50,196 bases of DNA from Candidatus Zipacnadia bacterium (GCA_029820045.1 JALGVE010000026.1:1-50196); one strand, 5' to 3'. Positions 32,983-42,107 are shown, counted from the first letter of the stretch. Notes: generated from the sequence alone by a model not told the origin. Numbers and translations are program-made.

Positions 32983-33353
32983 TGCATAGCTGGAGAAGAC
33001 ATCAGCCTGCCGGCTTCGTGCTCGTCGAGATACTACTTGTCATCGTCATCATGGGGCTGCTGGTGGGAGCGTACTTCGGTTTGCGAGGCGGCAGTGACAA
33101 GACTGGCGAGGGAGCTCAGACCACGCCCGGACAGGCCATCGAGAAGGGCCACGAAGTAGACTGCATGAATAACCTCAAGCAACTGCGCATGGCCATACAG
33201 ATGGACACGGACCCCGTCGAGGGCACGCCGCCGCCCAAGCTGAGTGAGAAGTGGGGCGTCCCGCTCCGCTGTCCGGTAAGCGGTAAGCCCTACGTCTACG
33301 ACCCCAAGACCGGTCAGGTCCACTGTACCACGCCCGGACACGAGAAGTTCTGA
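32982..33353 (+). CDS. Prepilin-like (type IV pilin/pseudopilin N-terminal methylation) protein
   Basis: This 123-residue protein has a prepilin leader: a basic N-terminus (HSWRRHQPAG) then FVLVEILLVIVIMGLLVGAY, with the G/F cleavage site near residue 10-11 and the Glu at +5. A short soluble domain contains MNNLKQLRMAIQ and two late Cys (RCPVSGKPYVY, HCTTPGHEKF). The size fits a minor pseudopilin. Its ATG overlaps the accB stop (TGATG), so the two are coupled. A pilin between accB and accC is unexpected, and no secretion or pilus machinery is nearby. Confidence 0.8.
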   Translation: MHSWRRHQPAGFVLVEILLVIVIMGLLVGAYFGLRGGSDKTGEGAQTTPGQAIEKGHEVDCMNNLKQLRMAIQMDTDPVEGTPPPKLSEKWGVPLRCPVSGKPYVYDPKTGQVHCTTPGHEKF

Positions 33354-33410
33354 GCCAACGAACCCCGGATGGCCGGGCAACAGGCCCGGCGCGTAAACGG
33401 AGCGCGCGCG

Positions 33411-34769
33411 ATGTTTGACAAGGTTCTGGTGGCAAATCGCGGCGAGATCGCCTGCCGAATCATGCAGGCCTGCCGCGAGCTGCATATCGCCACGGTTGCG
33501 GTGTACTCGGAGGCGGACCGCGATGCGCTGCATGTGCGCATGGCGGACGAAGCCGTCTGCATCGGCCCGCCGGCGAATGTTGATAGCTACCTGAACGCCG
33601 CCAGCATCCTCAGCGCCGCGGTCATCACCGGAGCCGATGCCCTCCACCCCGGCTACGGGAACCTCTCCGAGGACGCGCACTTCGCCGAGGCCTGCGAGGC
33701 CTGCAAGATCACCTTCATCGGGCCGCCCGCCCACGCCATCGCGCGCATGGGCAACAAGGCGCAGGCCCGCGCCACTGTGCGCGAGGCTGGCGTCCCCGTC
33801 GTGCCCGGAAGCTCCGATGGCGTGCGCGATGCCGCCGAGGCGCGTGAGATAGCACGCGAGATAGGCTATCCGGTGATGATCAAGGCCGCGGGCGGCGGAG
33901 GCGGACGTGGCATACGCGTCGTGCACAACGACGAGCAGATCAAGCCCGCCGTGGAGGCGGCCGGCTCCGAGGCCAAGAGCGCCTTCGGCAACGGCGACCT
34001 GTACGTCGAGAAGTACCTGGAGGACTTGCGCCACGTCGAGGTGCAGATCCTGGCGGACGAGCAGGGCAACGTGATCCACCTCGGTGAGCGCGACTGCTCC
34101 ATCCAACACCGCAGGCAGAAGCTGCTGGAAGAGGCCCCCTCTATCGCGGTGAGCAGCTCGCTCAGACGTAGGATCGGTGAGGCCGCGGTGCGAGCGGCCC
34201 AGGCGGTCGGCTACACCAACGCCGGTACCGTCGAGTTCCTGCTGGACCCCAAGGGGCGGTTCTACTTCATCGAAATGAACACCCGCATCCAGGTCGAGCA
34301 TCCGGTCACCGAGATGCTGACCGGCATTGACATCGTGCGCGAGCAGATCCTCATCGCCGCGGGCAATGCCCTGAAACACGAGCAGGGCGGTATCTGGTTC
34401 AACGGGCACGCCATCGAGTGCCGCATCCTCGCCGCCGACGGCGAGCGCGGCTTCCAGCCCTCGCCAGGGATCATCACGGGCTGGGAGGTGCCCAGCGGTC
34501 CGGGAGTGCGGGTGGACAGCGGCGTGTGCCAGGGCTCAGAGGTCACGAGCCACTACGATCCGTTGATCGCTAAGGTCATCTGCTGGGACGCGAACCGCCC
34601 CGCCGCCATCGAACGCATGGTGGCAACGCTCCGAGGGATGCGCGTGGAGGGCGTCAATACCACTATCCCGTATCACCTGAAGCTCCTGGGGAACGCGTAC
34701 TTCCGGCGGGGAGAGGTAACGACACAGTTTGTCGAGAGACGCGTGCCCATCCCGGAGGTGGGAACTTGA
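33411..34769 (+). CDS. accC: Biotin carboxylase subunit of acetyl-CoA carboxylase
   Basis: This 452-residue ATP-grasp enzyme carboxylates biotin on the carrier protein. It starts MFDKVLVANRGEIACRI, with IKAAGGGGGRGIRVV near residue 160 (ATP Gly-rich loop), ERDCSIQHRRQKLLEEAP near 228, and the catalytic FIEMNTRIQVEHPVTEM near 286. Length and motifs are normal. The ATG at 33411 is the conserved start. A 7-base-stem hairpin (33372-33378 with 33384-33390) precedes it. accA and accD are not in the window. Its stop overlaps the next start. Confidence 0.95.
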   Translation: MFDKVLVANRGEIACRIMQACRELHIATVAVYSEADRDALHVRMADEAVCIGPPANVDSYLNAASILSAAVITGADALHPGYGNLSEDAHFAEACEACKITFIGPPAHAIARMGNKAQARATVREAGVPVVPGSSDGVRDAAEAREIAREIGYPVMIKAAGGGGGRGIRVVHNDEQIKPAVEAAGSEAKSAFGNGDLYVEKYLEDLRHVEVQILADEQGNVIHLGERDCSIQHRRQKLLEEAPSIAVSSSLRRRIGEAAVRAAQAVGYTNAGTVEFLLDPKGRFYFIEMNTRIQVEHPVTEMLTGIDIVREQILIAAGNALKHEQGGIWFNGHAIECRILAADGERGFQPSPGIITGWEVPSGPGVRVDSGVCQGSEVTSHYDPLIAKVICWDANRPAAIERMVATLRGMRVEGVNTTIPYHLKLLGNAYFRRGEVTTQFVERRVPIPEVGT

Positions 34770-34942
34770 TGAATTATGCGAACACAGATACGGGCTTTTG
34801 GCGAAGCGTGGTGGGAGGAGCCTTCGGTCTGGCACTCGCGGCCGTGTGGCTGCGCTTCGGCTTCCTGGCCTTCCTGCTGGCTCTGGTGTTCACCGTGCTT
34901 GGCGCGCTGATAGCACGGAGCTTCATGAGCGACTGGAGCTAA
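34769..34942 (+). CDS. Small two-helix membrane protein, DUF2273-like
   Basis: This 57-residue protein (start MNYANTDTGFWRSVVGG) has two hydrophobic segments, AFGLALAAVWLRFGFLAFLL and ALVFTVLGALIA, with a charged tail. The ATG shares bases with the accC stop (TGATG). In Firmicutes the accC-nusB interval carries Asp23-family and DUF2273 membrane proteins; this one has the same position and form, so I call it DUF2273-like with moderate confidence. Function unknown; a role in envelope stress has been suggested for relatives. Confidence 0.6.
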   Translation: MNYANTDTGFWRSVVGGAFGLALAAVWLRFGFLAFLLALVFTVLGALIARSFMSDWS

Positions 34943-35023
34943 CTGAACACAGTACCGCGGAGACGCAGAGCGCGCGGAGAACGACAACGATATGGCTAGG
35001 TGAACGGCTAGCGAGGTACGCCA

Positions 35024-35497
35024 TTGGCTGAGGGAGCGCGACGAAGAGGACGCGAGTTGGCGCTGGCCGTGTTGTTTCAGGCAGACCTGGCTGAACTGCG
35101 GCCAGCGCGGACGGTTGAGGCTGTCGGGCCTACACTCCTGCTGCTCGGCGAGACCTGGGAGATGTCAGCGCGCGAGCTGGAAAAGCTGGGGCCGGAGATC
35201 GAGGAGTTCGCGCTGCGGCTGGTGGAGGCTTACCTGGCTCGCGCCGAGGAGATTGACGCCGAGATCGAACGCCTCGCCCAGGACTGGACGCTGGAGCGGA
35301 TGCCGGCTACCGACCGCAATGTGCTGCGGCTGGCCGCGGCAGAGCTGCTGGGCGTCGGCGATACGCCCGCTAGCGTAGCGCTGGACGAGGCCGTAGAACT
35401 GGCCAAGCTCTACGGCACGTCGGCCTCCGGGAAGTTCGTTAACGGCGTCCTGGGAGCTCTCGCGCGCGAACAGGGCCTGGTCCCGGAGAAGGCGTGA
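35024..35497 (+). CDS. nusB: Transcription antitermination factor NusB
   Basis: This 157-residue helical RNA-binding protein works with NusE/S10 in rRNA antitermination. It shows GARRRGRELALAVLFQADL at the start, LAQDWTLERMPATDRNVLRL near 85, and VALDEAVELAKLYGTSASGK followed by FVNGVLGAL near 118-145, all family hallmarks. The start is TTG with GAGGT 7 bases upstream. It is followed by xseA after six bases, as in many Gram-positive-type genomes. Confidence 0.95.
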   Translation: MAEGARRRGRELALAVLFQADLAELRPARTVEAVGPTLLLLGETWEMSARELEKLGPEIEEFALRLVEAYLARAEEIDAEIERLAQDWTLERMPATDRNVLRLAAAELLGVGDTPASVALDEAVELAKLYGTSASGKFVNGVLGALAREQGLVPEKA

Positions 35498-35503
35498 GCG
35501 GCG

Positions 35504-36751
35504 GTGAACACCACCTCCCGCAATGCGCGCGCACCCGTTTTCACGGTCTCCGAGATCACGGCCTACGTGAAGCGGCTGCTTGACCGAGATGAACTGCTGA
35601 ATGAGGTGGCGGTGCGCGGGGAGATATCGAACTTCACCCGCCACCGCTCCGGTCACCTCTACTTTTCGCTCAAGGACGAGGGGAGCCAGCTTAGCTGCGT
35701 CTGCTTCCGCGGCGATGCGGCGAGGCTGAGCTTCGCGCCCGAAGATGGTCAACGCGTGGTGGCGTGGGGCAACGTCAGCGTATACGAACCGGCGGGCAAG
35801 TATCAACTGATCGTGCGCGCCATGCAGCCGGACGGGGCCGGCGAGTTGGCGGAGGCGCTCGCGAAGCTGCGAGCGCGCCTGCAAGCCGAGGGCCTGTTCG
35901 AAGAGGCGCGCAAGCGGCCGCTGCCGCCTTTCCCGCGGCGCATTGCCCTCGTCACCTCGCCGACCGGCGCGGCGGTCAGGGACCTGGTGAGCGTCATCTC
36001 GCGGCGTTTCCCGCTGGCAGAGCTGTTGGTCGTTCCCACCGTCGTTCAGGGTGAGGCCGCGCCGGACAGCATCGTGGAGGCGCTCAGACGCGTGGCGGCG
36101 CTCGGCGACGCGGACCTGGTCATCGTCGCCCGCGGGGGAGGGTCGCTGGAGGACCTCTGGGCCTTCAATGACGAGCGGGTGGTGAGGGCGATCTTCGCCT
36201 GCCCGGCGCCGGTCATCAGCGCCGTCGGTCATGAGACCGACTTCACGCTCGCTGACGAGGTCGCGGACGTGCGCGCGCCGACGCCCTCCGCCGCCGGCGA
36301 GATGGCAGTGCCCGATACGCGGGAGTTGCTGGCGCAGCTTGCAGGTTACGCCGACCGCGCGCGCGGCGCGTTGAGCCGCCTCGCCGAGGTCATGTCCAGC
36401 CGGCTTCGTGCGCTGAGCGAAAGGACCCCGCTGCGGCGGCCGCTGTCGCTCCTGGAGCCCACCTCGCAGCGCCTTGATGACGCATCTGAGCGCGCACTCC
36501 GGGCGACGACCACGCGGTTAGAGAGGCTAACGAACCGGGCCAGCACGGCGGCAACCGCGCTGCGGGGGCTGGACCCGAAAAGAGTTCTAGAGCGTGGCTA
36601 TGCCTTGTGCCAGCGGCAGCGCGACGGGGCCTTGGTGCGCAGCGTCGCGCAGGCGCCGCCAGATGAGCTCCTGAATGTGACCGTCGCAGACGGCAGCTTC
36701 GGCGCGCGTGTGATGGGACCGAACCAAGACGCTGCCGATAGGACACGCTAA
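35504..36751 (+). CDS. xseA: Exodeoxyribonuclease VII large subunit
   Basis: This 415-residue nuclease subunit has an N-terminal OB fold (FTVSEITAYVKRLLDRDELL, GEISNFTRHRSGHLYFSLKD) and a catalytic core (PPFPRRIALVTSPTGAAVRD, IVARGGGSLEDLWAFNDE, SAVGHETDFTLADEVAD). Coiled-coil sequence follows. With XseB it degrades single-stranded DNA. The GTG start gives the normal N-terminus. It is immediately downstream of nusB; xseB follows after a 425-base repeat-rich gap, which is unusual because the pair is normally adjacent. Confidence 0.94.
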   Translation: MNTTSRNARAPVFTVSEITAYVKRLLDRDELLNEVAVRGEISNFTRHRSGHLYFSLKDEGSQLSCVCFRGDAARLSFAPEDGQRVVAWGNVSVYEPAGKYQLIVRAMQPDGAGELAEALAKLRARLQAEGLFEEARKRPLPPFPRRIALVTSPTGAAVRDLVSVISRRFPLAELLVVPTVVQGEAAPDSIVEALRRVAALGDADLVIVARGGGSLEDLWAFNDERVVRAIFACPAPVISAVGHETDFTLADEVADVRAPTPSAAGEMAVPDTRELLAQLAGYADRARGALSRLAEVMSSRLRALSERTPLRRPLSLLEPTSQRLDDASERALRATTTRLERLTNRASTAATALRGLDPKRVLERGYALCQRQRDGALVRSVAQAPPDELLNVTVADGSFGARVMGPNQDAADRTR

Positions 36752-37176
36752 CCACGAACGCCAGGGCAGACCGCGCAGTCTGCTGTGTCGGGTTTTGCTT
36801 TGCCGAGCAGGCTCACGTCCCGCAGGCTACGGCGGCGGACAAGCCTGGAGGCTGAGGGCCCTGGAAGACGGGTTTTCACCCGCGCCTGGCGGTTCCGGGC
36901 GGGCGCAGGGGGACCTACGGGGCAAGAGGCGCTAGTGCTGTTTCTCGATACTGTTGTTGTATTCGGGAACAGACATGGAGTGTTGTTCGTAGGTCGGGCT
37001 TTCTAGCCCGACGCGTCAATCACTTGCGCGAGGGTCAACGGAGTCGGGCTAGAAAGCCCGACCTACGCGCATGCAGGTGGGTTCGGGTGCCCGGGCGCGA
37101 GCAGGAGTGCCTGGGGCCCAGCGGCGCAGAGCCGCCGCACACTGGTCTGCCACTAGGAATGTACGCAGCGGGGAGA
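36752..37176. other. Intergenic region between xseA and xseB with a palindromic element
   Basis: No gene is supported here. The open frames have no family resemblance. The main structure is the inverted repeat at 36989-37066. The first 230 bases contain short self-complementary stretches such as GACGGGTTTTCACCCGCG but nothing I can name. Confidence 0.55.
36989..37066. repeat. 78-bp palindromic element with 24-base perfect arms
   Basis: The left arm 36989-37012 (starts GTAGGTCGGGC, ends AGCCCGAC) and right arm 37043-37066 are perfect inverted repeats around a 30-base centre. Each arm is itself a palindrome. The same motif forms the tandem array at 28219-28344. It lies between xseA and xseB and probably separates what was a contiguous gene pair. 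Confidence 0.8.
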
Positions 37177-37434
37177 ATGGCTGAGACGATGACTCAGATC
37201 GAAGAACTCAACTTCGAGCAGGCGCTGCAGGAGTTGGAAGCGATCGTCGCTGAGCTCGAGAGCGGCGAGCTGGCCCTGGATGACATGCTGGCGCGCTTCG
37301 AGCGCGCTACGAAGCTCAAGGAGCACTGTGTCGCCATGCTGGAGAAGGCTGAGGCGAGAATCCGAGAACTCATCAACCATGAAGGAGATACAGAACCGTT
37401 CACGGCTCGCGATAGCAATGAGGAAAATGCTTGA
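37177..37434 (+). CDS. xseB: Exodeoxyribonuclease VII small subunit
   Basis: This protein of about 85 residues has the family core LNFEQALQELEAIVAELESG, ELALDDMLARFERATKLKEH, then CVAMLEKAEARI, a helical pair that caps XseA. Start choice is open: ATG 37177 (MAETMTQIEE) has GGGGAGA too close, whereas ATG 37189 has better spacing. The C-terminus overlaps the dxs start by eight bases. Confidence 0.9.
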   Translation: MAETMTQIEELNFEQALQELEAIVAELESGELALDDMLARFERATKLKEHCVAMLEKAEARIRELINHEGDTEPFTARDSNEENA

Positions 37435-39325
37435 GAGTATCAGAAGCCCCGCGGATCTGAAGAAGCTCTCGCTGCGTGATTTGCGCTCGCTGGCGGATGA
37501 GGTCCGCCACAAGATCATCGCGACGACGGCGCACACCGGCGGCCATCTCGCCTCGAACCTGGGGGTGGTCGAGCTTACGCTGGCGCTGCACTACGTCCTG
37601 GATACGCCCAAGGACAAGATCATCTGGGATGTCAGCCACCAGTGTTACACGCACAAGCTGCTCACCGGCCGCCAGGAGGGGTTCGACAGCCTCCGGCAGT
37701 TGGGCGGATTGTCAGGCTTCGCCGTGCGCGAGGAGAGCGACTACGACCCCTTCGGAGCGGGCCATGGGAGCACCTCCATCTCGGCGGCGCTGGGCTTCGC
37801 GGTCGCTCGCGTCCTTTCGGGAGCCTCGGATCACATCGTGGCCGTGATCGGCGACGGGGCCCTTACCGGCGGGCTGGCCCTCGAGGGGCTGAACCAGGCC
37901 GTTGAGACCGGGGCGGACATCACTGTGGTGCTCAACGACAACGAGATGAGCATCTCAAAGAACGTGGGGGGCCTCTCTGCGTATCTGTCGAGAATACGGG
38001 CCAACTTCACTCCTGCGATGCGCAAGGCGCGCGCGGACGTAAACAGGGTGATAGAGCGACTCCCCATGGGTGAGGACCTGGTCGTCGCCCTGGACCGCTT
38101 CCGTAACGGCGTGAAGGGGCTGATGATACCGGGGATGTTCTTCGAGCACCTGGGCTTCACATACTTCGGCCCGATTGATGGGCACGACCTCCAGGCTCTC
38201 ACGGAGATGCTCCGCGACGCCATCGAACTGCCCGGCCCGGTGCTGGTGCATGTGCTCACGACCAAGGGCAAAGGTTACACACCGGCGGAGAGCAACCCCC
38301 GTAAGTTCCATGGCACTCCGCCGTTCGATGTCGGCAACGGCGAAGCCAACAGACACGCCAGCCGACCCAGCTACAGCCGCGTGTTCGGCGAGACGCTCAC
38401 CAAGATCGCTGAGAACGACCGGCGCATCGTGGCCATCACGGCGGCCATGATAGACGGCACCGGCCTGGAGGGTTTCGATCACAAGTTCCCGGGCCGCTGC
38501 TTCGACGTGGGACTCTGCGAGGAACATGCGGTGACCTTCGCGGCGGGCCTGGCGGCGGCCGGTATGAGGCCTGTGGTGGCCGTCTACTCCACCTTCCTCC
38601 AGCGCACCTATGACCAGATTATCCACGACGTGTGTCTCCAGGACCTGCCCGTCATCTTCGCCATGGATCGCGCAGGGCTGGTCGGTGACGACGGCCCGAC
38701 CCATCACGGCGTCTTCGACATGAGCTACATGCGGCAACCGCCCAATATGACGGTGATGGCGCCCAAGGACGCAGCCGAGCTGACCGACATGCTGGTGACC
38801 GCCCTGTCGCTGGATGGGCCCGCAAGCATGCGCTATCCGCGCGGCGAGGCCGAAGGCGTGCAGCCGGGGCGGGAGCCGGAGGTCCTGCCGGTCGGCAAGG
38901 CCGAGGTGCTTCGAGAGGGCGGGGACGTGGCGATAATCGCCATCGGCAGCATGGTCGCCGAGGCGCTAGCCGCAGCCGAGGAGCTGGCGAAGCAGGGCAC
39001 TGAGGCGACCGTGGTCAATGCTCGCTTCATCAAGCCGCTGGACCAGGAGCTGGTCTGCTCGCTGGCGCGGTCCACCGGGCGACTCATCACCGTAGAGGAA
39101 GGAATCCTGGCCGGTGGCTTCGGAGCGGCGGTAGCCGAGACCCTCGTGGACGAGGGGATCACCGGGGTCGCGCTCGTGCGGCTGGGGATCGGCGACAGCT
39201 TCGTACCCTACGGCGCGCGGGAGGCGCTGCTCGCCGAGTGGCGGCTGAACCGGGAAGGAATCGCGCAGGCCGCCGCTGAGTTGTGTGAGCGGAGTGCGAC
39301 CTCCGCGCCCCCGCCAGCGTTGTGA
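37427..39325 (+). CDS. dxs: 1-deoxy-D-xylulose-5-phosphate synthase
   Basis: This 632-residue TPP enzyme joins pyruvate and glyceraldehyde-3-phosphate in the first step of the MEP isoprenoid pathway. It begins MLESIRSPADLKKLSLRDL, with TGGHLASNLGVVELTLALHY near 40, the TPP motif GDGALTGG near 142 with VVLNDNEMSIS, and EEHAVTFAAGLAAAGMRPVV and GDDGPTHHGVFDMSY in the C-terminal half. ATG 37427 is chosen because it gives the canonical N-terminus; GAGG is unusually close (3 bases), and 37418 is an alternative. It overlaps xseB by eight bases. Confidence 0.95.
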   Translation: MLESIRSPADLKKLSLRDLRSLADEVRHKIIATTAHTGGHLASNLGVVELTLALHYVLDTPKDKIIWDVSHQCYTHKLLTGRQEGFDSLRQLGGLSGFAVREESDYDPFGAGHGSTSISAALGFAVARVLSGASDHIVAVIGDGALTGGLALEGLNQAVETGADITVVLNDNEMSISKNVGGLSAYLSRIRANFTPAMRKARADVNRVIERLPMGEDLVVALDRFRNGVKGLMIPGMFFEHLGFTYFGPIDGHDLQALTEMLRDAIELPGPVLVHVLTTKGKGYTPAESNPRKFHGTPPFDVGNGEANRHASRPSYSRVFGETLTKIAENDRRIVAITAAMIDGTGLEGFDHKFPGRCFDVGLCEEHAVTFAAGLAAAGMRPVVAVYSTFLQRTYDQIIHDVCLQDLPVIFAMDRAGLVGDDGPTHHGVFDMSYMRQPPNMTVMAPKDAAELTDMLVTALSLDGPASMRYPRGEAEGVQPGREPEVLPVGKAEVLREGGDVAIIAIGSMVAEALAAAEELAKQGTEATVVNARFIKPLDQELVCSLARSTGRLITVEEGILAGGFGAAVAETLVDEGITGVALVRLGIGDSFVPYGAREALLAEWRLNREGIAQAAAELCERSATSAPPPAL

Positions 39326-39668
39326 CCTTGGGCAAGCATTCTGCTCGGGGTGTCCCGAGGTCGTGGGTATCTGCCATGAGGACACGGCTTGACCTGGTGG
39401 CAGCACTATCCCTGTCAGCGCACAACGCAGGTCGGAGCTCCTTGCCCGCCTGCCGTAGCTTCAGCGGAGGTGAGTCCCAACCCGTCCGCCGCAGTCCCTC
39501 GAAGCGGGACGAAGGCAGACGCCGTTGCTGCATAGCTGGGAATGCTAACGACCACACAGTCGAAGCTGGAGCTCCGACCTACAAGCGGAAACCACGGTCT
39601 TTTGCTGTTGATCTGCCGCGGCGGTGAAGGCCGCGGAACATCCGATGTACCAAGGAGTGGGTGAGAAG
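39326..39668. other. Intergenic region with an inverted-repeat element, no gene
   Basis: This 343-base gap after dxs holds the inverted repeat at 39429-39580 and, just before the next gene, a 7-base-stem hairpin (39616-39622 with 39630-39636). No open frame here has coding character. Confidence 0.5.
39429..39580. repeat. Inverted-repeat element with AGGTCGGAGCTCC ends
   Basis: AGGTCGGAGCTCC (39429-39441) and its exact inverse GGAGCTCCGACCT (39568-39580) bound about 126 bases. The outer GGTC/GACC motif matches the palindrome at 1112-1139, so it is likely the same dispersed family in a stretched form. No target duplication or gene is seen. Confidence 0.6.
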
Positions 39669-41186
39669 ATGACAAGCGAAGCGCTGAGGCGCCCGAGGGC
39701 AGCGGCGCTCATACTGACCGTGGCGCTGATCCTGTGCGCCGGTGCGGTTGCGCAGGAGGAAGACGAGGCCACGAAGGCCTTCGACCAGGGCGTCGAGTTC
39801 TACCAGAAGGGCGAGCTTGAGAAGGCGCAAGAGGCCTTTCTCGCCGCCCTCAAGCAGCGGCCCGACGACGCCACGGTCCTCTGCTGGCTCGGCTCGGTCG
39901 CCCTGAAGCTCAACGACCCTGACAAGGCTATCGAGCACCTGACCAAGGCCGCAGAGCTGGACCCTGACTACGCCGTCACCTACAACAACCTGGGCAACGC
40001 CTATTTGGCCAAGAACGACTTCCAGAACGCGGAAGCGCAGTACAAGCTTGCGCTGGAGAAGAACGATGAGTACTTCGACGCCCACTACAACCTCGCGAAC
40101 TTGTACGCCCGCCAGACTGACTGGGAGAAGGCCTTCAACGAGTACAGCCGGGCGCTGACCATAGACCCGAACGACTTCGAAGCCCATATGAGCTTCGGCA
40201 GTGCCTTGCGTACGGCGAAGGTACCGGACAAGGCGATCCGGGAGTTCGAGGCGGCACGGCAGTTGCAGCCCGATGACGCCACGGTGCTGACGATCCTCGG
40301 TTCCCTGTATCTGGAGACAAGCCAGTCGGACAAGGCAATCGAGGCCTACGAGGCCGCGCTCGCGCAAGACACCGATAACGTGGAGGCGCGCGTGGGGCTA
40401 GGGCTGGCGATGTACAACACCGCGAACTACGCCAAGGCGGTCGAACATCTGACCAAGGCCGTGGAGCTGGACAGCACGAGCTTCGCCGCCTGCTACAACC
40501 TGGGCCTGGCGTACGGAGCCATGAATGAGCACGCCCAGGCAGCCGAGGCCTACCGGGAAGCGCTGAAGATCAAGCCCGATGACGCCAACTGCCTGAACAA
40601 CCTGGGCTGGGTGCTGTACAAGCAGAACCAGCCGGCAGAGGCAGCCGACTACTTCCGCCGAGCTATCGAGGCCAACCCGGATTTGCTCAAGGCGCATGTC
40701 AACCTCGCCCTCGCGCTCGAGAGGTCCAATAAACCCGACGAGGCCCTGGCGCAATGGCAAGCCGCAGTGGCGAAGTTCCCCGACTCGGCGGAGGTGCACT
40801 GTGGGCTGGGGAACACGTACTATGACCGCAAGCAGCGCGATGAGGCGCTCGCCGAGTACGAACGCACGCTGGCCCTGCCGATGGATGCGGCCAACGCGCA
40901 GGCGCACCTGGAAGCGCATAACAACGCGGGCCTCATCTACATGAAGCGCAACAACCTCACGGAGGCGGTCGTGCACTTCCGCGCCGCGCTGAAGTTGCAT
41001 CCCGACTACGTCTACTCGCTCAACAACCTGGGCGTGGCGCTGGAGAAGCAAGGCAACCGCGAATCGGCCCTGAAGTACTACACCAAGGCGCTGGAGGTCC
41101 GCCCGGACTACGAGCCAGCGCGCAAGAACAAGGAGCGCCTGGAGAAGCTGCTGCAGCAAGAGGGCGGGGGCACCGCGACCGGCTGA
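39669..41186 (+). CDS. Exported tetratricopeptide-repeat protein
   Basis: This 505-residue protein has a signal peptide (AAALILTVALILCAGAVAQ near residues 11-29) and about a dozen TPR units from AFDQGVEFYQKGELEKAQEA to the end (for example YNNLGNAYLAKNDFQNAEAQ, CYNLGLAYGAMNEHAQAAEA, LNNLGWVLYKQNQPAEAADY). TPR arrays scaffold protein complexes; partners are unknown. The ATG at 39669 is chosen because the signal peptide follows directly and AAGGAG lies 12 bases ahead. It could be a periplasmic scaffold for envelope assembly. Confidence 0.88.
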   Translation: MTSEALRRPRAAALILTVALILCAGAVAQEEDEATKAFDQGVEFYQKGELEKAQEAFLAALKQRPDDATVLCWLGSVALKLNDPDKAIEHLTKAAELDPDYAVTYNNLGNAYLAKNDFQNAEAQYKLALEKNDEYFDAHYNLANLYARQTDWEKAFNEYSRALTIDPNDFEAHMSFGSALRTAKVPDKAIREFEAARQLQPDDATVLTILGSLYLETSQSDKAIEAYEAALAQDTDNVEARVGLGLAMYNTANYAKAVEHLTKAVELDSTSFAACYNLGLAYGAMNEHAQAAEAYREALKIKPDDANCLNNLGWVLYKQNQPAEAADYFRRAIEANPDLLKAHVNLALALERSNKPDEALAQWQAAVAKFPDSAEVHCGLGNTYYDRKQRDEALAEYERTLALPMDAANAQAHLEAHNNAGLIYMKRNNLTEAVVHFRAALKLHPDYVYSLNNLGVALEKQGNRESALKYYTKALEVRPDYEPARKNKERLEKLLQQEGGGTATG

Positions 41187-41228
41187 ACGGCAACGGCACG
41201 TCTCACCGCAGAGAGCCCGGAGAACGAC

Positions 41229-42107
41229 ATGGGTGGACCGATGCATCGCGCAGGCATAACGACGGCACTGCACAAGCCGCGCGCGAGGGAGCTTACGTGC
41301 GAGGTGGCGCAGGCGTTTGAGGCCGCCGGCGTGAGTGTGTACACTCGCCCGGAACTCGCCGAGGCCTGCCAGCTCGACTGCCAGGTGAGCGAGGACCTCG
41401 GGGGCGAGGGCCTGGACCTGATGCTGGTCATGGGCGGAGATGGCACCTTCCTGTCGGCGGCGCGTCAGATGGCGCCGGTGGGGACTCCACTGCTGGGCGT
41501 GGACCTGGGCGGCTTCGGGTTCCTGGCGGAGGAGAAGCCGGAGCGCGTGCTGGATCAGATCGAACGGCTCGTGACCGGCGACTTCGAGATCGAGGAGCGC
41601 CTCATGATCCGCGTGGGGCTCCGCCGCGGCGGCGAGATCATCGAGGAGTTCCTGGGGCTGAATGATGCGGTGGTCGCCACGGCCAGCTTCCGGCGGGTGG
41701 CACGGTTGCGCGTGCATGTTGGCAGCCAGGATGTCGCGACCTTCGTGGCGGACGGGCTGATCGTGGCAACCCCTACCGGCTCAACCGCGTACTCCCTCTC
41801 GGCCGGCGGCCCCATCGTCGAGCCGTCGGTGCAAGCGCTGATACTGACCGCCATCTGCCCGCACACCCTCCACGACGCCTCCTTGGTGGTCTCCGCCGAG
41901 GCTGAGGTGACCATCACGGTCGAGCCCGCCGAGCCTCGGCAAGACCCGCTCGCGTTGACCGTGGACGGGCAGCAGGGAGTGCAACTGCGCGGCGGGGACG
42001 AGGTGCTAGTCTCACGAGCGGAGCACTCGGCGCGGCTCATCCAGCTCGGCCGGCGGACCTTCTATGACCGGCTCAAGATGAAGCTCAACTGGGGGAGCGG
42101 GCGGTGA
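41229..42107 (+). CDS. nadK: NAD kinase
   Basis: This 292-residue enzyme phosphorylates NAD to NADP. The GGDGT motif is VMGGDGTFLSAAR near residue 75. GLNDAVV near 144 and DGLIVATPTGSTAYSLSAGG near 177 complete the nucleotide site. The N-terminus (AGITTALHKPRARELTCEVA) is typical. CGGAG 6 bases upstream supports the ATG at 41229. A hairpin at 42160-42181 separates it from recN, a common neighbour of nadK. Confidence 0.93.
   Translation: MGGPMHRAGITTALHKPRARELTCEVAQAFEAAGVSVYTRPELAEACQLDCQVSEDLGGEGLDLMLVMGGDGTFLSAARQMAPVGTPLLGVDLGGFGFLAEEKPERVLDQIERLVTGDFEIEERLMIRVGLRRGGEIIEEFLGLNDAVVATASFRRVARLRVHVGSQDVATFVADGLIVATPTGSTAYSLSAGGPIVEPSVQALILTAICPHTLHDASLVVSAEAEVTITVEPAEPRQDPLALTVDGQQGVQLRGGDEVLVSRAEHSARLIQLGRRTFYDRLKMKLNWGSGR

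Noticed and set aside
36785-37006. 73-residue open frame between xseA and xseB
   Set aside because: It runs into the palindromic element, lacks a good ribosome-binding site and resembles no family.
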